Both the position numbers and the translations under genes were made by a program. From positions 1,492,501 through 1,556,500 of the forward strand of contig JAXDDX010000019.1 in the NCBI GenBank assembly GCA_034670405.1: a stretch of 64,000 nucleotides of DNA, given 5' to 3'. The notes beneath the pieces were generated by a model that saw nothing but the letters and a program-made list of their open reading frames with translations, was not told the DNA's origin and did no database searches. The number at the start of each line of letters is the position of its first letter. Within the stretch, counting starts at the first letter, position 1. The DNA comes from Hoplostethus atlanticus (lineage: Eukaryota > Chordata > Actinopteri > Trachichthyiformes > Trachichthyidae). Shown piece by piece: positions 62,313-64,000 of the stretch.

Positions 62313-64000
62313 AGTGTAGCAAAGCTGTGCCTACAGCCCGGTTCACCACAGACTTACTATGTGACTGAACAGACCCCATGTACTGTGTATATGTCAGCAG
62401 CGGATGATTGAGTTTATTTCCCCTTACATTTTGCCTCAAGTCGGAAGTTAGCGCTGGTCCAAAAGCCTCGGAAAGGTGTTCTTTGTAGCACAACTGCTGC
62501 AGGCCTGTAGTCATCAGTCAGTACCGCGTTTCACGCCACGTTCAAGTCATGTCAGATTTACCGTAAATACGAGTCAAACACAGCAGCAAAGCCGCCGATG
62601 TTGGTTTCCTTTGCTGCTCGAGGTCTTTCAGAAGATATCATCATGATCATTGAATGCATCATGATAGCAAGAAGGAGCGTCACAACAACTGACCTCACGA
62701 CTGCCATCTTGGATGTGGGTGTTCCATCAAGTTCAACCAGGGAGAGCTTCAAACACGGGAGCAGGGAGACAAGATATCGTGAAGCCAACATCCCAAGGCA
62801 ATCGGAAATCTATTGCAACACGCTAACATTGCTAAGGTACTTTTACACATGATGATGCTCATGACATTGGTTTGTGGATGCAGTTAGGGGTTCCTTGTTT
62901 TTACCTATAGTGCGACTGCACAGACTCCATTTTGACAGAAACCTCCTCCACTCTCTCTTCCAGTGGATCTTAGCTTGGTGTAGAGGCGCACGTCAGCAAA
63001 ATAATACATTTCCAAGGATTCCACGCTGGCTACATAGAGTTTTAATGAAATAAAGCTAATAGCTTTCTTCGATAATGATTTAATTTACTTAACATTTGAG
63101 CCAAATGTCAAGGCACCCTTCAGCTCACTCCACGTAGAACAAATGCTCCACACTGGTTTAAAGCCACAAGTCTGTGAAGAGGAGATGGACACAGAGAGGC
63201 AGGGGTGACGGAGAATCACACATCCTCAGCTCATATATTCCTATTCCTGTAATTCATTGTATTGTGCTGTTATGTGCTAAGCAGATTTTAGTTCTACTTT
63301 AGTTCTACCATTTCTTAGAGGCAGAGCTGCATTTTTCGGCTCAAAAGTTAGCTGGCGAACTTGAATGGCAACGAAAGAACTCTTTATTCATGATCTTGGA
63401 AGGTCAGCGGGCTAGCTAACTAGCTTACCTAGATAGCTATAGGCTAGTATGGCTAGTTGGAGGTTGGAGGTACGTTCGTTCTCAGCTCAGTTGCTGTATC
63501 GGACTGACCTGATCGCCCAGGGGGGAAAGGCAGTGCCAGGCAAAAGACGTTAGCGATTACGTTCAGTTGCTGTATTGGACTGAACAAACTACTCAGTCGC
63601 ATAGGCAGTGCAACCAAAGTGCTGCTGGGTACAGAATTGTCATTTTTACAAAGGTGAATCACATGAACCGGTCTTGAATCAATTCATTATTGCTGGACAG
63701 CCTGAAAGAATCAAGCTATTTAAAAGATTCGGTCCAACCGCTAACGTCTAACGTGGTTCTCTGGCTCCACCTATTGAGGTTTAACTCAACCGATGCCTCT
63801 GGAGCGGCTCTGCTGTTGTGGAACTAAAACTCCAATCTGCATGTGGCAAATCCCAGCCATCTGGTTCTCTAAGCAGGTGAACGCCAATGCAAAGAAGTAT
63901 TTACAAATGCTATTTGACCCACGTCAGCCTCTGCTCCCCCTAAGCTGCGGCGAGCCATCTGCACTGCTGAGAGAGTCATCAGCCGTAAACTCTCAACCAT

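Larger units (their letters stand above)
59204..64000 (-). other. gabrg3 intron upstream of the 68-bp exon, incomplete
   Basis: The upstream intron, running out of the window. I looked for the N-terminal exon that should encode a segment like LNKLLREYDKKLRPD and did not find it. The interval holds GATA microsatellites, long G-runs (60780-60868), a CT/TCC tract (61608-61645) and a strong hairpin (62266-62312). A 199-codon minus-strand ORF at 59508-60107 resembles nothing I know. Confidence 0.65.

Noticed and set aside
62558..62791. Hydrophobic minus-strand ORF (VVRSVVVTLLLAIMM) as a possible gabrg3 signal peptide exon
   Set aside because: No gamma N-terminal motif follows, there is no matching donor phase, and the expected intermediate exon was not found.

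Overview
The window is vertebrate nuclear DNA, almost certainly from a teleost fish. Coding density is very low and exons are separated by kilobase introns with GT-AG borders. (CA)n, (GA)n, (GATA)n and (TTA)n microsatellites are frequent. The mobile elements are of types common in fish: hAT MITEs with 8-bp target duplications, a Harbinger element with a Myb/SANT-like exon, a tRNA-derived SINE and an L1-type LINE tail. There are no operons, CRISPR arrays or bacterial-style genes.

The one host gene I can support lies on the minus strand from about 59.2 kb down to 23.7 kb. It is the 3' part of a GABA-A receptor gamma subunit gene, best matched to gamma-3 (gabrg3). Eight coding exons can be placed to the base (59136-59203, 45425-45516, 44869-45000, 41395-41477, 37025-37162, 31822-31974, 25028-25224, 23706-23987). 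Their splice phases join into one open frame of 1145 nt. It covers most of the ligand-binding domain, the Cys-loop, TM1 to TM4 and the stop codon. The signal-peptide and N-terminal exons are not visible and probably lie beyond 64000. Two points about the gene stand out. The exon that is a single 221-bp unit in mammalian GABA-A receptor genes is cut here by a 424-bp intron. The residue equivalent to gamma-2 Phe77 in the benzodiazepine site is isoleucine.

From 1 to about 23.4 kb (downstream of gabrg3) I find no host gene. This stretch holds a Harbinger element carrying a broken two-exon Myb/SANT gene with a SINE inside (5397-6425), a 501-bp hAT element (6839-7339), a 480-bp hAT element with an internal 41-bp minisatellite (14146-14625), and a 5'-truncated L1-type LINE with poly(A) and 16-bp target duplications (14985-16550).

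The introns hold further hAT MITEs (25478-25776, 38741-38935, 42810-43014 and a nested pair at 56319-56660), a three-copy unclassified repeat family, LINE-like 3' tails and long microsatellites. Two less ordinary noncoding stretches are a degenerate repeat field at 46.29-47.31 kb and a compact cluster of inverted repeats at 57.2-57.5 kb that is not simple repeat DNA. From 59.2 kb to the end is the intron upstream of the first visible exon, with GATA repeats, G-runs and a strong 21-bp-arm hairpin at 62266-62312.
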